A stretch of 64,000 bases of DNA from Paenibacillus sp. GSMTC-2017 (GCF_016019935.1 NZ_JAECMT010000002.1:496001-560000), one strand, 5' to 3'; positions 26,976 through 37,779 are shown, counted from the first letter of the stretch. Numbers and translations: made by a program. Notes: generated by a model from the sequence alone, not told the origin.

Positions 26976-27383
26976 GCGGAAAGTTTGCCGTAAGCCGGGT
27001 TCTGTACTTCTAGTGGTCATAACGGGAACGACCCTCCCACTGTAAAGCGACAATCATCTATCTAGGCCGTACATTGCTGCACGGCTCCAGCAACCAACCC
27101 GGACGCGCCTCGGGCTAAAGCTGCAGCTTAGGGGCTGCTGCGTCCTCTCGGTCTTGCTCCAGATGGGGTTTACCAGGAACGTAGTCACCTAAATTCCTCG
27201 TGGTCTCTTACACCACGGTTCCACCCTTGCCTGTGCCGCTTGCGCGGCCATCGGCGGTCCATTTCTGTGGCACTATCCTTCAACTCGCGCTGACTGGACG
27301 TTATCCAGCATCCTGCCCTGTGGAGCCCGGACTTTCCTCTCGCAGCAACAAGGCTGCCAGCGATTGTCTGTCAAACTTTCCGT
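26976..27383 (-). ncRNA. rnpB: RNase P RNA (class A-like)
   Basis: Catalytic RNA of RNase P, which matures the 5' ends of tRNAs. Conserved segments appear in order on the minus strand: GAGGAAAGTCCGGGCTCC, then CCGCCGATGGC with CGCGCAAGCGG, AAGGGTGGAACCG, GTAAACCCC, GGCCTAGAT, and ACAGAACCCGGCTTAC near the 3' end, with terminal arms CGGAAAGTTTG and CAAACTTTCCG pairing. This arrangement follows the ancestral class A RNA (as in Escherichia coli) rather than the Bacillus subtilis class B form. The ends are estimated from the terminal helix. Confidence 0.95.
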
Positions 27384-27392
27384 AGAAAACTA

Positions 27393-27421
27393 AGTATACA
27401 AGGTTTGAACAGAAAGCTCAA
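27393..27421 (-). promoter_or_regulatory. Sigma-A promoter of rnpB
   Basis: On the minus strand TTGAGC (27416-27421) and TATACT (27393-27398) are 17 nt apart. The start of transcription would fall within a few bases of the RNase P 5' end. Confidence 0.75.
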
Positions 27422-27473
27422 CCCCGATTCGTAATAAGATTTTTAGTTTTTTTACAACATCGCACCTTATTAA

Positions 27474-28595
27474 CTAGATAAAGGTAAATGGTTCTGTGTT
27501 TAACTTAGAGAAAACGACGTTAGTGTCATATTTCCCTTCTACAAGCTTATCAGTTAACCATTCAGCAACTTTAACTTTCATTACTTTTTCAATGTTATGA
27601 CCAGCATCGATAATGGAAATGCCTGCAGCCAATGCATCATGTGCCGTATGATAATCAATATCTCCTGTTATAAGGACATCAGCACCTGCAAATGTGGCAT
27701 GCCTTACATATCTTGCACCAGAGCCGCCTAATACCGCAGCTTTACGCACAACTCGATCGAGTGGACCTACAACACGTAGCATTGGTACATCAAACGATTG
27801 TTTTAATAATTCAGCAAGTTCACCAAGTGTAGTGGATTGTTTAAGTTTTCCTGCTCTTCCTAAACCAAAAGTTCTACCCTTAAGATCTACAGGATACAAA
27901 TCGTAAGCTACTTCCTCATACGGATGTGCTTTAAGCATCGCATTTACTGTTTTGCGATGTAAGCTATACGGAACAATTGTTTCAATTCGAACCTCGTCTA
28001 CTTTTTCAAGCTCACCTTGCTTACCAATAAAAGGCTTTGTTCCATCACCCGGCTTAAAGGTTCCTGTCCCCTTGATGTTAAAGCTACAGCTATCGTAGTT
28101 GCCTATCTCACCTGCACCTGTTCGCCAGATTGACTCTAAGACAACTTCATGATGACTTTCAGGAACAAACACGACTAGCTTATAAAGCTTATCCGTATGA
28201 ACCTCTTCCAAACATGACCTGCCTTTTTCTTCAATACCTGCTTGATCGGCTAACCAATCGTTGATGCCACCATCAGCCACATCTAAATTTGTATGTGAAA
28301 TATAAACTGCGATATCATTTTTAATTAGCTTTTCATAAAGCTTACCGGCAGGAGTTGAAGTATCAAGCTTAGCTAACGGTCTAAAAATAATCGCATGATG
28401 CGCAATGATTAGATTTGCACCTTCAGCAATAGCTTCATTAACAACCTCATCAGTAACGTCCAATGCGATCATCACTTTAGAAATAGGCTTGCTGAGAGTT
28501 CCAAGTTGTAATCCAATTCGATCATTTTCTACAGCATAGTGTTTCGGAGCAAGCTGCTCCATGTATTGGATTACTGTTTGTCCATTTGCAAACAA
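27474..28595 (-). CDS. yqfO: Nif3-like dinuclear metal centre protein (YqfO)
   Basis: A 373-residue Nif3/YqfO protein; members form toroidal hexamers with two metal ions per subunit and a PII-like insertion. Metal ligands are visible in LIIAHHAIIF, ISHTNLDVADGGIN and near the C-terminus in ITGDIDYHTAHDA and DAGHNIEK. The middle insertion (about residues 125-225) contains VVFVPESHHEVVLESIW and HPYEEVAYDLYP, typical of the larger Bacillota form. Role uncertain (GTP cyclohydrolase-like or regulatory activity has been proposed for the family). It overlaps trmK by 25 nt. Confidence 0.93.
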   Translation of the reverse strand: MFANGQTVIQYMEQLAPKHYAVENDRIGLQLGTLSKPISKVMIALDVTDEVVNEAIAEGANLIIAHHAIIFRPLAKLDTSTPAGKLYEKLIKNDIAVYISHTNLDVADGGINDWLADQAGIEEKGRSCLEEVHTDKLYKLVVFVPESHHEVVLESIWRTGAGEIGNYDSCSFNIKGTGTFKPGDGTKPFIGKQGELEKVDEVRIETIVPYSLHRKTVNAMLKAHPYEEVAYDLYPVDLKGRTFGLGRAGKLKQSTTLGELAELLKQSFDVPMLRVVGPLDRVVRKAAVLGGSGARYVRHATFAGADVLITGDIDYHTAHDALAAGISIIDAGHNIEKVMKVKVAEWLTDKLVEGKYDTNVVFSKLNTEPFTFI

Positions 28596-29344
28596 TTCAG
28601 CACCTCCTGGATGGATTTCATTTCTGCTTGGAATTGTTTCCGTTTCAATGCTGACTCTGGAAGATCTGAACTGCTAAGTTTATCGCATATCCACTCAATT
28701 TTATTTATTTCATTCTTCCACTTTTTAATCAGAGCAGGATGAGGATTTCGAAGTAAATAAGGACCCATACGAATCAAATACGATGTTAAAGTTGGTTTGT
28801 CCCAATCTATTTGCAGGAATGAACCATCATACATTTTCTCATTATGCTCAGCCGCATCAGTAGATTTACTTGCATGAAGTACTTCATAAATTTTACCATC
28901 CTCTTCAAGAATGGTTTCATCATTTAATTTCCAGCCTCTATTCAAAAGCCAAATACGAACGGCATCTTCGCCCACATTAGGCTGAAGTACCAATTCACTT
29001 ACACCATCTAGCTTGCCAGCAATATAACCCGCTTCAAGAATTTCACTCATAAGACTTCCACCCATACCTGCGATCGTAACTGTATCCACCTCTCCGGCTT
29101 CCAAAACAGCCAAGCCGTTACCTTGACGAACGTTCAGGCGATTTGTTAAACCAGCATCAGCCGCTTGCTTCTTAGCCGCTAGCATAGGGCCATAGTTAAG
29201 TTCACCCGCTATTGCCGATGGGCATTTCCCGCTTTGCAATAAATAAACCGGCAATAAAGCATGATCCGATCCAATATCTGCAACCCGATTATTAATAGTA
29301 ATATAATCTGCAATCCTTTGCAGTCTTTTTGATAATTTGATCAT
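28571..29344 (-). CDS. trmK: tRNA (adenine(22)-N(1))-methyltransferase TrmK
   Basis: SAM-dependent enzyme that methylates N1 of A22 in tRNA. The Rossmann fold shows RVADIGSDHALLPVYL (motif I), AGELNYGPMLAAKKQA and VTIAGMGGSLMSEIL, followed by LVLQPNVGEDAVR. From the ATG at 29344 the protein has 257 residues; a longer frame upstream lies inside the membrane protein gene. Its ATG overlaps the stop of that gene (TAATG), and its end overlaps yqfO, so translation is coupled along the operon. Confidence 0.94.
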   Translation of the reverse strand: MIKLSKRLQRIADYITINNRVADIGSDHALLPVYLLQSGKCPSAIAGELNYGPMLAAKKQAADAGLTNRLNVRQGNGLAVLEAGEVDTVTIAGMGGSLMSEILEAGYIAGKLDGVSELVLQPNVGEDAVRIWLLNRGWKLNDETILEEDGKIYEVLHASKSTDAAEHNEKMYDGSFLQIDWDKPTLTSYLIRMGPYLLRNPHPALIKKWKNEINKIEWICDKLSSSDLPESALKRKQFQAEMKSIQEVLNCLQMDKQ

Positions 29345-30180
29345 TATACAACCCACACCATCCATTGCTTCCGCAACGTGAAGAGAAGTCCTCCACCAAT
29401 TGCGATTTTTATTAATAACTGCAGTTCCAACCATATTGATTGTTTCACTATAACTAACGTATACAATTCCGGCATAAACCATGCCAGCGCACAAGTAACG
29501 AATAAAATAGCGGACACCGGCTTAGTCCAACGATGTACAAACCAACTGCTCCATCCAAACAATATCGCAAGCGGGAGCCAATACAATTGAATTTCATAAA
29601 AGTTAGGTGTATTTGTAAACTTGGATAGCAGCCAACCGTAAACAAGTAACCCTGTTAACCAGCCACATAGATGTAAAACGGGTATACGTGTCATAATACC
29701 ATATATAATCCAAAACAATGAACTTAAGACGAGAAGCCCTGTTGTCCATCCCCAATGATCAAGCTCATGCAGATCCTGTATATGTAAGCCGCCACCTAAA
29801 AATAACAACATGCCTATCCCGGTTAACGTAAGACCAACCGCTTCACTACGGCTTCGGAGCCGGTTACCGATCCATAAAAAACCGAATACAGCAGCCGCTA
29901 ATACTGCTATTTGCAATGCGGGATGAAAACGGCTAAAATAAAGCACAACGAAGGAAATTAAGGTAAAAGTTCCAAAAGTAAGCAACCATTGTTTACCAGT
30001 CGCTCTTTGCACAGCAGCTATAGCTTTACCAACCGTATGTAAAGGTGGTCCTGGGTCTCTTTGCTCTTCTGGATCTGCATATAAATTAAGCAGAAAATCA
30101 CAATATTGGTCTGGTAGCAACTTGCTTCTACGCCAATGATCAATCTCTCTAACAATAATTTGCCTACGTTCCTGATTCAT
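29344..30180 (-). CDS. Multi-span membrane protein, unknown function
   Basis: A 278-residue protein with a soluble, arginine-rich N-terminal ~70 residues (RRQIIVREIDHWRRSKLLPD) followed by about eight hydrophobic helices. The N-terminal YCDFLLNLY motif resembles the cytosolic start of DUF2157-type membrane proteins, but I am not sure of the family. It lies between rpoD (and its terminator) and trmK, with which it is coupled by a TAATG junction. Confidence 0.8.
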   Translation of the reverse strand: MNQERRQIIVREIDHWRRSKLLPDQYCDFLLNLYADPEEQRDPGPPLHTVGKAIAAVQRATGKQWLLTFGTFTLISFVVLYFSRFHPALQIAVLAAAVFGFLWIGNRLRSRSEAVGLTLTGIGMLLFLGGGLHIQDLHELDHWGWTTGLLVLSSLFWIIYGIMTRIPVLHLCGWLTGLLVYGWLLSKFTNTPNFYEIQLYWLPLAILFGWSSWFVHRWTKPVSAILFVTCALAWFMPELYTLVIVKQSIWLELQLLIKIAIGGGLLFTLRKQWMVWVV

Positions 30181-30220
30181 ATCGTCGGTGTCCTTTCAGA
30201 TCGTTTCATTCCCTGATTGG

Positions 30221-30253
30221 AAAAAAGACCTCGCTGCAAGAGCAGAAAGGTCG
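30221..30253 (-). terminator. Intrinsic terminator after rpoD
   Basis: GACCT-TTCTGC pairs with GCAGCG-AGGTC around TCTT, with one mismatch, followed by six T on the minus strand. Confidence 0.8.
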
Positions 30254-30270
30254 TTGTCATATCTATTTAA

Positions 30271-31404
30271 TTATTCAAGAAAGTCTTTCAATCGTTTACT
30301 GCGGCTCGGATGACGCAATTTCCGAAGTGCTTTAGCTTCAATCTGTCTAATCCGCTCACGAGTAACGCCGAATACTTTACCTACTTCTTCCAATGTTCTC
30401 GTACGACCATCATCAAGTCCGAAACGTAAACGCAATACGTTTTCTTCTCTTTCAGTCAATGTATCGAGTACATCTTCCAGCTGTTCTTTCAAAAGTTCGT
30501 ACGCAGCTGCATCAGCTGGCGCAAGCGCTTCTTGGTCTTCAATAAAGTCACCTAGATGCGAATCATCTTCTTCACCTATTGGTGTCTCTAATGATACAGG
30601 TTCTTGAGCAATCTTCATTATTTCACGAACTTTTTCTGTGCTGAGTTCCATCTCAACTGCAATTTCTTCCGGTGTCGGTTCGCGCCCAAGTTCTTGTAGC
30701 AACTGACGAGAAACACGGATTAGTTTGTTGATCGTCTCAACCATATGAACAGGAATCCTAATCGTACGCGCCTGATCGGCAATCGCACGTGTAATGGCTT
30801 GACGGATCCACCAAGTTGCATAAGTACTGAATTTAAATCCCTTTTGGTGATCGAACTTTTCGACTGCTTTAATTAGACCCATGTTACCTTCTTGAATGAG
30901 ATCTAGGAACAACATTCCTCTACCTACGTAACGTTTCGCAATACTTACGACTAGACGAAGGTTAGCCTCAGCTAGTCTACGTTTTGCTTCCTCATCACCA
31001 TTTTCAATCCGGATAGCAAGTTCAATCTCATCATCAGCCGAAAGAAGTGGCACACGTCCAATTTCTTTCAAGTACATTCTGACAGGGTCATTGATTTTAA
31101 TCCCCGGTGGCAAAGCCAGATCATCATCGAAGTTGAAGTCGTCCCCTTCACGTTCTTGCTCTTCTCCAGAAGCAGCCCGAAGTGGATTTTCTTCTTCATT
31201 TTCGTTTAGCACCTCAATACCTAAATCATCAAGTTGCTCGAAAAATTCATCAATCTGTTCTGGATCTTGGTCAAAAGGAGATAACTTCTCAATAATTTCT
31301 TTGTACGTTAAAGAGGATCTCTTTTTCCCGTGTTCAATTAAACTATCTTTAACCTGGTCTAACTTTTGTTCGGCATCTAATTCAGTATGTTGATCGTTCG
31401 CCAT
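30271..31404 (-). CDS. rpoD: RNA polymerase primary sigma factor SigA
   Basis: Housekeeping sigma factor of 377 residues. An N-terminal region 1.1-like helical part and acidic stretch are followed by region 1.2/2.1 ([17 protein letters not shown]), region 2 with the -10 reader ([19 protein letters not shown]), region 3, and region 4.2 ([20 protein letters not shown]) that reads the -35. Length and motifs match Bacillus SigA. It follows dnaG by 35 nt, the usual macromolecular synthesis arrangement. Confidence 0.98.
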   Translation of the reverse strand: MANDQHTELDAEQKLDQVKDSLIEHGKKRSSLTYKEIIEKLSPFDQDPEQIDEFFEQLDDLGIEVLNENEEENPLRAASGEEQEREGDDFNFDDDLALPPGIKINDPVRMYLKEIGRVPLLSADDEIELAIRIENGDEEAKRRLAEANLRLVVSIAKRYVGRGMLFLDLIQEGNMGLIKAVEKFDHQKGFKFSTYATWWIRQAITRAIADQARTIRIPVHMVETINKLIRVSRQLLQELGREPTPEEIAVEMELSTEKVREIMKIAQEPVSLETPIGEEDDSHLGDFIEDQEALAPADAAAYELLKEQLEDVLDTLTEREENVLRLRFGLDDGRTRTLEEVGKVFGVTRERIRQIEAKALRKLRHPSRSKRLKDFLE

Positions 31405-31439
31405 GTTCCGACTCCCTCCTCCCTAGAACATTCATGAAG

Positions 31440-33272
31440 TCAACTTTTCAGCTGTCTCTCTAGGGTTATAATCTCAAGTCCTAATTGTGCAGCCTTTAAG
31501 GCTTCACCAGCACGTTCAGCACGCACCAATTCTTCTCGCTTGTGTTCAATATCCCGAAGCAATGGTACCTTCTGGATCGTTCCTATATAAGCATCCATTA
31601 CCGTCTCGTCAAACGGGAAATCGCCGTCCATCATTAAAATGGATGACGCCGTCTCTTCAAGACGATCATCTTGCAAGGATTCAATAAACCGAGCGGCATC
31701 CGGTTCATAACCACCTGCATAATAGGCGTATAAATAAGCAGCAAGCGCTACATGATCCTCTACATTAAACGAATCGCCAATCCGCTGATGAACAGCCTCA
31801 GCTACGTCGTGATCCCGCATCATTACATGCAGTAATCTCCGCTCCGCGTACGTATAAGCTGGTAGAAGCTTGGGCGCTCCAGACGTACGGCGCTTTTCAT
31901 TCCTACCATTATTCCACGAATTGTCGTTATTATCCCTTTGCGGTCTTTTTTTTAGCAGTTCTGCACGGATACCATGGCAGTCCTGCTTGAGGGAATCAAG
32001 TGAAATGTCAAACTCACGAGATAAATCCTTCAAATAAACTTCACGCTCAGTAGAGGAATCAAGCTCTGCTACAATTTCTACCGCTTCCAAAAGATAGTTT
32101 TTTCGGCCTTCTTCTTTTAGCAGTATATGGTTTTTCCTAGAATATATAAGCTTAAATTTTGTAACTGACACGGGTTCATCAATAACATCTCGAAGAAATG
32201 AGTCCGGACCGTTTTCACTTATATAATCATCGGGGTCTTTCCCTTTAGGTAGCATTGCAATCATTACTTTGAGTCCTACAGCTTCAAGCATCGGAATAGA
32301 CTTGAAAACTGCGGCTTGTCCAGCATCATCACCATCAAAACAGAGCAATACTTCTTCGGCATGCCGCTTCAAAATAGAGCAATGCTCATCCGTTAGCGCC
32401 GTCCCCATCGTAGCTACTCCATTTAATACACCAGCGCTCCATGATTTGATTACATCCATGTAGCCTTCGAACAATACTATCCCTTTGCTTTTCCTAACGG
32501 CTGATTTCGCGTTGTGCAGATTATATAATGTTCTGCTCTTCGTGAATAACATCGTCTCGGGAGAATTTAAATATTTCGGCTGTCCATCCGTAATGATTCT
32601 TCCTCCGAATGCAGACGCCTTGCCGCTACTATCCCATAATGGAAACATAATGCGACTTCGGAAACGATCTACATATCCGCTACCATCATTTTTGGCTGAC
32701 AATAAACCGCCCTTCTCCAGCAAAACGGGATCGAACCCTCTACTTGTCAGAAATCGTGCCAATACATCCCACTCATCAGGAGCGTATCCAATCATAAAAT
32801 GATCGATCAAACGATCGCTTAATCCCCGTTCACGCAAATAACGTTTGGCTCCATCTCCTTGCTTCGTATTGTTTAGCAAGTAATGATAAAACTTAAAAGC
32901 CAATTCATGAGCTTCAATGAGTTTTTGACGATTAGGATCCTGAACTGGAGCATTTCCGCCATCTTGCGACACCCAAGTAACCGGGATACCACTTTCCTCT
33001 GCCAAAACTTTTACAGCCTCAGGAAAAGAATAGCTCTCCATCTCCGCAACGAAACGAATAACATTGCCGCTTTTTCCACAACCGTAACAATGGAAGATCT
33101 GAAGCTCCGGTGTTACGGTAAACGAAGGGGTTTTTTCAGAATGAAATGGACATAACCCCTTCATATATTTTCCCTGCTTCGTAAGATGAACGTACTTCCC
33201 GACCGTTTCTACAATGTCATGACGTTTGCGAACAGCGTCAATGACGTCCTCCGGTATTTTACCGTATGTCAT
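31440..33272 (-). CDS. dnaG: DNA primase
   Basis: Makes RNA primers at the replication fork. A 610-residue protein with an N-terminal CHC2 zinc finger (CPFHSEKTPSF ... FHCYGCGKSGN), the TOPRIM catalytic core (FEGYMDVIKSW, CFDGDDAGQAA) and a C-terminal helicase-binding domain for DnaC/DnaB. A polar Asn/Arg-rich linker (NDNSWNNGRNEKR) connects core and C-terminus. It is upstream of rpoD and downstream of a 140-bp gap with a small perfect hairpin. Confidence 0.97.
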   Translation of the reverse strand: MTYGKIPEDVIDAVRKRHDIVETVGKYVHLTKQGKYMKGLCPFHSEKTPSFTVTPELQIFHCYGCGKSGNVIRFVAEMESYSFPEAVKVLAEESGIPVTWVSQDGGNAPVQDPNRQKLIEAHELAFKFYHYLLNNTKQGDGAKRYLRERGLSDRLIDHFMIGYAPDEWDVLARFLTSRGFDPVLLEKGGLLSAKNDGSGYVDRFRSRIMFPLWDSSGKASAFGGRIITDGQPKYLNSPETMLFTKSRTLYNLHNAKSAVRKSKGIVLFEGYMDVIKSWSAGVLNGVATMGTALTDEHCSILKRHAEEVLLCFDGDDAGQAAVFKSIPMLEAVGLKVMIAMLPKGKDPDDYISENGPDSFLRDVIDEPVSVTKFKLIYSRKNHILLKEEGRKNYLLEAVEIVAELDSSTEREVYLKDLSREFDISLDSLKQDCHGIRAELLKKRPQRDNNDNSWNNGRNEKRRTSGAPKLLPAYTYAERRLLHVMMRDHDVAEAVHQRIGDSFNVEDHVALAAYLYAYYAGGYEPDAARFIESLQDDRLEETASSILMMDGDFPFDETVMDAYIGTIQKVPLLRDIEHKREELVRAERAGEALKAAQLGLEIITLERQLKS

Positions 33273-33313
33273 CGTACATCACCTTCATCCTAGTCACACA
33301 TACGCTTACGGTT

Positions 33314-33339
33314 CTGAATAAGGGTTTCTACTTATTCAG
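33314..33339. other. Small perfect hairpin upstream of dnaG
   Basis: CTGAATAAG and CTTATTCAG pair perfectly around an 8-nt loop, 42 nt upstream of the dnaG start. There is no T tract, so it is not a clear terminator; a leader structure or protein site is possible. Confidence 0.4.
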
Positions 33340-33412
33340 ACACGATTAACGATGAATCTAAGTCAAAGCAGGAGAGAGAACATAAAGTTATTTTGATTTT
33401 GTATATTATTCG

Positions 33413-33883
33413 CTAAACGTCATGTTTCTCCTGCTCGTTTTGCAAAACTTTTGTCAACTTTTGTTGAAAAGCTATCCGATCGCTCGTTGTCATTGCTTTC
33501 GGACCTCTTGTTCTGCCACCATTTCGCCTTATTCTAGCGCCTTCATGCCGACGTTCCATCAAATAGTCAATATTTTCATCGGTGTATTGTTCACCTCTTG
33601 GTGAAAGTACGATAGCACCTTTTGCTAACGAAATACAGGCTAGTCCAAAGTCCTGTGTCACTACGATATCTCTTTTGGAAATATGATTGACAATATAAAG
33701 ATCGACGGATTGATCGCTTCGATCCACTTGCACGATCTGTACGCCATCTTGTGGGCTCATTCGATGATCATGTGAGGCGACCATACATACAGCAACACCA
33801 AATGTTCGTGCAGTCTCTGCGATCTCTGTTTTGACCGGACAAGCGTCCGCATCCACTACAATGGTTTGCTTAAGTGCAGTCAT
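33413..33883 (-). CDS. yqxD: YaiI/YqxD family protein (DUF188)
   Basis: A 156-residue PIN-like/DUF188 protein found near dnaG-rpoD in Bacillales. Family residues are VVDADACPVK at the N-terminus, VASHDHRM, DLYIVNHISKRDIVVTQDFG and GGRTRGPKAMT. The acidic residues suggest a nuclease-type fold, but no activity is established. ATG at 33883 is followed immediately by the usual start of the family. Confidence 0.93.
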   Translation of the reverse strand: MTALKQTIVVDADACPVKTEIAETARTFGVAVCMVASHDHRMSPQDGVQIVQVDRSDQSVDLYIVNHISKRDIVVTQDFGLACISLAKGAIVLSPRGEQYTDENIDYLMERRHEGARIRRNGGRTRGPKAMTTSDRIAFQQKLTKVLQNEQEKHDV

Positions 33884-33962
33884 TCCTGATCACCGCTTAT
33901 TATGAAATTTTGTTCCCTTATTATTATATACGGCAGTTCTACAAAAAAATCCTGCAAGTACA

Positions 33963-34784
33963 TTACTGAAGTCGAACATATTCCATGATAAGACTTGCCG
34001 TTTCCTCAACAGCCTTATGTGAAACGTCAATAACGACGCAGTCAAGTTGCCTCATAATACCCTCTGCATAATGTAATTCCTTTTCGATTCGATCGGTAGT
34101 TGCATATGCAGCAGTATTTGGCAATCCTAACGCCTTAAGTCTTTCCTTGCGAATGACATTCAAATAAGAAGTATCAATTGTAAGTCCAATAATCTTCTTC
34201 TTTGGAAGTTTAAATAATTCTTCCGGTGGCTTTAGCTCAGGTACTAATGGCACATTGGCTACTTTGAACTTCTGATGAGCCAAATACATCGAAAGTGGTG
34301 TTTTCGATGTACGTGATACGCCTACAAGTACAATATCAGCTTTAAGTACACCCGATGTATCTCTTGCATCATCGTATTTAACCGCGAACTCGACTGCTTC
34401 TACTTTTCGGAAATAATCAGCGTCAAGAACATGGTTTAATCCAGGTTCTTGACGTGACTTTTTGCCTGTTTTCTGCTCTAGTGTTTCAACTAGCGGACCT
34501 AACAGATCGATTGCATTAATACCACAAGCTTCAGTCAACATCTTCATACTGTCACGGAGATGAGGCATAACAAGCGTATAAAGTACAATAGCTTGAGATA
34601 TCTTAGCCTGCTCCACTACTCGCGCCAGCGTTCCTTCATCTGTAATAAAGGGTGTTCTAATTATTTCTGCTTGTATGGGGTGAAATTGTGCGATTGCCGC
34701 ACGAACGACAAGTTCGCCTGTATCACCAGCTGCATCGGACACTACGTATACGATTACTTCTGGTTTACTATTTACGTTTGGCAT
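33963..34784 (-). CDS. ppsR: Pyruvate/phosphate dikinase regulatory protein (kinase/pyrophosphorylase)
   Basis: A 273-residue DUF299 protein (YqfL in Bacillus). Members switch pyruvate phosphate dikinase or PEP synthase off by ADP-dependent phosphorylation and on by phosphorolysis. Key features are VYVVSDAAGDTGELVVRA at the start and the P-loop-like GVSRTSKTPLSMYLA. In B. subtilis yqfL lies next to the transcription factor gene ccpN; here no ccpN is seen between it and glyS. SD GGAGGTGATG precedes ATG 34784. The target dikinase is not in this window. Confidence 0.93.
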   Translation of the reverse strand: MPNVNSKPEVIVYVVSDAAGDTGELVVRAAIAQFHPIQAEIIRTPFITDEGTLARVVEQAKISQAIVLYTLVMPHLRDSMKMLTEACGINAIDLLGPLVETLEQKTGKKSRQEPGLNHVLDADYFRKVEAVEFAVKYDDARDTSGVLKADIVLVGVSRTSKTPLSMYLAHQKFKVANVPLVPELKPPEELFKLPKKKIIGLTIDTSYLNVIRKERLKALGLPNTAAYATTDRIEKELHYAEGIMRQLDCVVIDVSHKAVEETASLIMEYVRLQ

Positions 34785-34817
34785 GACACATCACCTCCTT
34801 TTGTTCGTGTTACTAAA

Positions 34818-36899
34818 TTACCAGACAAGCTTAGAGAAATCTGCAACTTGTGCAATATCACTTGCAATGGCTGACAAAGTAGCTAAACGATTATTTTTAA
34901 CATTTTCTTCTGGAGCCATTACCATTACACTGTCAAAATATGCGACGATTTCTGGCTTAAGACTAGCTAATGTTACAACTGCTGCGTTCATATCGCGACG
35001 TTCAATTGCTTCATTGAATACATCTCTTTGAGCAAGCCATGCTTCGTACAGTTTAGCTTCTGCAGGCTCAGCGAATAGGGACGTATCAACTGTTGTGCTC
35101 GTAGCTTTAGATGCCAAATTACTAACTCGGTTGAACGCTTCAACCGTAAGTTTGAATTCTGCTTTCGCATCATCAGATGTGTTTGCTTGCACTGCTGCAG
35201 CACGGCTTTCAATGAAAGCTGGACGATTAAAACCAACTGTCATAACCGCATCAATTACATCATAACGATACGATTTTTCAGACAGCCAATTTTTCACACG
35301 CAATGCAAAGAAATCATTTAGATCTTTACGCACGTCATCAGCAGAACGTTTCAAACCTCTTTGCTCATGAACAGTGATAGCAATATCATATAATTCGTCT
35401 AAACCAAGATCTAAGTCGAACGAAAGGAGAATTGAAACGATACCTGCTGCTTGTCTGCGAAGTGCATACGGATCTTGAGAGCCAGTCGGAACGATGCCGA
35501 TAGAGAAACAGCCCACAATCGTATCGACTTTATCTGCAAGACTAACTACTGCTCCAGTTAACTCAGATGGTACGCTATCTCCCGAGAACCTAGGTTTATA
35601 ATGTTCATTTACTGCCTTAGCAACTGAATCATTTTCACCAAGTTTGCGCGCATAGTCTTCACCCATAACACCTTGAAGCTCTGGAAATTCATTTACCATC
35701 AAGGAAACGAGATCGAATTTACAAATTGCTGCTGCACGTGAAATATTTTGCACTTCTACTTCTTTCACTTGAAGCTTATTAGCAATGGCTTCCGCGATCG
35801 TAGTTGTACGACGCACTTTATCAGCTACCGTTCCAAGAGCTTCGTGATAAACGATCGTTTCAAGTTTTGTAACTGCATGTTCAATCGTTAGCTTATGATC
35901 CTCTTGGAAGAAAAACTTCGCATCGGACAATCTTGCACGAAGTACTTTTTCATTTCCTTTTGCAACTACGTCAATGGAGCGAAGATCACCATTACGTACA
36001 GTTACGAAGAACGGCAGCAGCTTGCCAGCTTGATCAAGCACTGGGAAGTATCGTTGATGTTCTCTCATCGAAGTAATGAGAACTTCTTGTGGAATGTCCA
36101 GGAATGACGGATCAAATGAACCAAATAAAGCGTTAGGGTATTCAACTAAGAAGAGTACTTCTTCAATCAAATCTTCTTTAATCGCAATAACCCAGTTCTT
36201 TTCTTTCATAAGATCGTTAATTCCTTTAAGAATAAGCGCTTCACGCTCTGTAACGTCAACGATAACGTTTTGCTCACGAAGACGCTCCTTATAAAGTGAA
36301 GGTTCTGCAATTATTGCATCTTCACCTAGGAAACGATGGCCACGAGACACATTGCCCGTCGAAACACCCGTAATTTCAAATGGAATAACGTCTTGACCGA
36401 ACAATGCCACCATCCAACGAATTGGACGAATATAACGAAGTTCATGACTACCCCAACGCATATTTTTCGGAAATGACATCGATGTAATTAGATGGCTAAG
36501 TCCATCTGCCAAAAGATCCGCTGTAGCAATACCAATGTTACTTTTTTTAGCGTAAACATATTCAACACCAGCTAACTCTTGAAAGTACAACTGCTCAGGA
36601 TCTACACCTTGACTACGTGCGAAACCTAAAGCGGCTTTACTCCAGTTACCCGACTCGTCTTGAGCAATTTTGCGAGAAGGGCCCTTCGCTTCCTCGTTAC
36701 TATCTGCTTGTTTCTCAGCAACACCGTTTACAAGGACAGCGAGACGTCTAGGAGTTGCAAAAGCTTCTACAGAACTAAATGTTATGCGAGACTCAGTCAA
36801 CCATTTTTCTATTTTATCTTTTAATTGGTTCATTGCTGCACGTACGAATCTAGCTGGTACTTCCTCAAGACCAATTTCCAGCAATAAATCTTTAGTCAT
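34818..36899 (-). CDS. glyS: Glycine--tRNA ligase beta subunit
   Basis: Large subunit of the alpha2beta2 bacterial glycyl-tRNA synthetase; it carries tRNA-binding and HD-like domains. From ATG 36899 (AAAGGAG, 9-nt spacing) the protein has 693 residues and begins with the family sequence [15 protein letters not shown]. Other marks are [28 protein letters not shown] and [14 protein letters not shown]. The start lies inside the last codons of glyQ (8-nt overlap), ensuring matched synthesis of both subunits. Confidence 0.97.
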   Translation of the reverse strand: MTKDLLLEIGLEEVPARFVRAAMNQLKDKIEKWLTESRITFSSVEAFATPRRLAVLVNGVAEKQADSNEEAKGPSRKIAQDESGNWSKAALGFARSQGVDPEQLYFQELAGVEYVYAKKSNIGIATADLLADGLSHLITSMSFPKNMRWGSHELRYIRPIRWMVALFGQDVIPFEITGVSTGNVSRGHRFLGEDAIIAEPSLYKERLREQNVIVDVTEREALILKGINDLMKEKNWVIAIKEDLIEEVLFLVEYPNALFGSFDPSFLDIPQEVLITSMREHQRYFPVLDQAGKLLPFFVTVRNGDLRSIDVVAKGNEKVLRARLSDAKFFFQEDHKLTIEHAVTKLETIVYHEALGTVADKVRRTTTIAEAIANKLQVKEVEVQNISRAAAICKFDLVSLMVNEFPELQGVMGEDYARKLGENDSVAKAVNEHYKPRFSGDSVPSELTGAVVSLADKVDTIVGCFSIGIVPTGSQDPYALRRQAAGIVSILLSFDLDLGLDELYDIAITVHEQRGLKRSADDVRKDLNDFFALRVKNWLSEKSYRYDVIDAVMTVGFNRPAFIESRAAAVQANTSDDAKAEFKLTVEAFNRVSNLASKATSTTVDTSLFAEPAEAKLYEAWLAQRDVFNEAIERRDMNAAVVTLASLKPEIVAYFDSVMVMAPEENVKNNRLATLSAIASDIAQVADFSKLVW

Positions 36900-37779
36900 G
36901 CTGCTCAGCTCCTTTCTTAAGCAATGGGAATCCAAGACGTTCTCTCTCTTCCAAGAACGTAGCTGCAATTTGTCGTGCCAAGTTTCTTACTCTCGTAATG
37001 TATCCTGTTCTTTCCGTCACGCTAATTGCTCCACGAGCATCAAGCAAGTTAAATGTATGTGAACATTTCAAAACGTAATCGTAAGCTGGGAAAACTAGGT
37101 TATGTCCCATCGTTTTTTGCGCTTCCTCTTCATACATCGAGAACAACGTAAACAACATAGCTGTATCGGACGTTTCAAATGTATATTTGGAATGTTCATA
37201 TTCAGGTTGCAAGAACACATCTCCGTACGTAATGCCTTCTACCCATTCAAGGTCAAACACATTTTCCTTTTGTTGGATATATGAAGCTAGACGCTCCAAA
37301 CCATACGTTATTTCAACTGCAACTGGACTAGCGTCAATGCCTCCAACTTGTTGGAAGTACGTAAATTGCGTAATTTCCATACCATCAAGCCATACTTCCC
37401 AGCCAAGACCCCATGCGCCTAGTGTAGGAGCTTCCCAGTTATCTTCAACAAAGCGTATATCATGATCTTTAGCATCGATACCAAGACGCTTTAAGCTCTC
37501 TAAATATATTTCTTGAATATTATCTGGAGATGGCTTCAATATAACCTGGAATTGATGATGCTGATAAAGCCTGTTTGGATTTTCACCGTAACGACCATCT
37601 ACAGGACGACGAGAAGGTTCCACATACGCTACGTTCCATGGCTCAGGTCCAATGGAACGAAGAAATGTCATCGGATTCATCGTTCCTGCACCCTTCTCAA
37701 CATCGTAAGGCTGTACAAGAATACAATTTTGTTCTGCCCAAAATTGTTGAAGCGTCAAAATCATGTTTTGAAAATTCAT
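36892..37779 (-). CDS. glyQ: Glycine--tRNA ligase alpha subunit
   Basis: Catalytic class II subunit of 295 residues. Motifs include [49 protein letters not shown] and [14 protein letters not shown]. It is the first gene of glyQS, behind a Gly-specific T-box leader. Confidence 0.98.
   Translation of the reverse strand: MNFQNMILTLQQFWAEQNCILVQPYDVEKGAGTMNPMTFLRSIGPEPWNVAYVEPSRRPVDGRYGENPNRLYQHHQFQVILKPSPDNIQEIYLESLKRLGIDAKDHDIRFVEDNWEAPTLGAWGLGWEVWLDGMEITQFTYFQQVGGIDASPVAVEITYGLERLASYIQQKENVFDLEWVEGITYGDVFLQPEYEHSKYTFETSDTAMLFTLFSMYEEEAQKTMGHNLVFPAYDYVLKCSHTFNLLDARGAISVTERTGYITRVRNLARQIAATFLEERERLGFPLLKKGAEQHD

Noticed and set aside
27200-27385. 61-residue plus-strand frame inside rnpB
   Set aside because: Lies wholly within the RNase P RNA sequence; no independent support.
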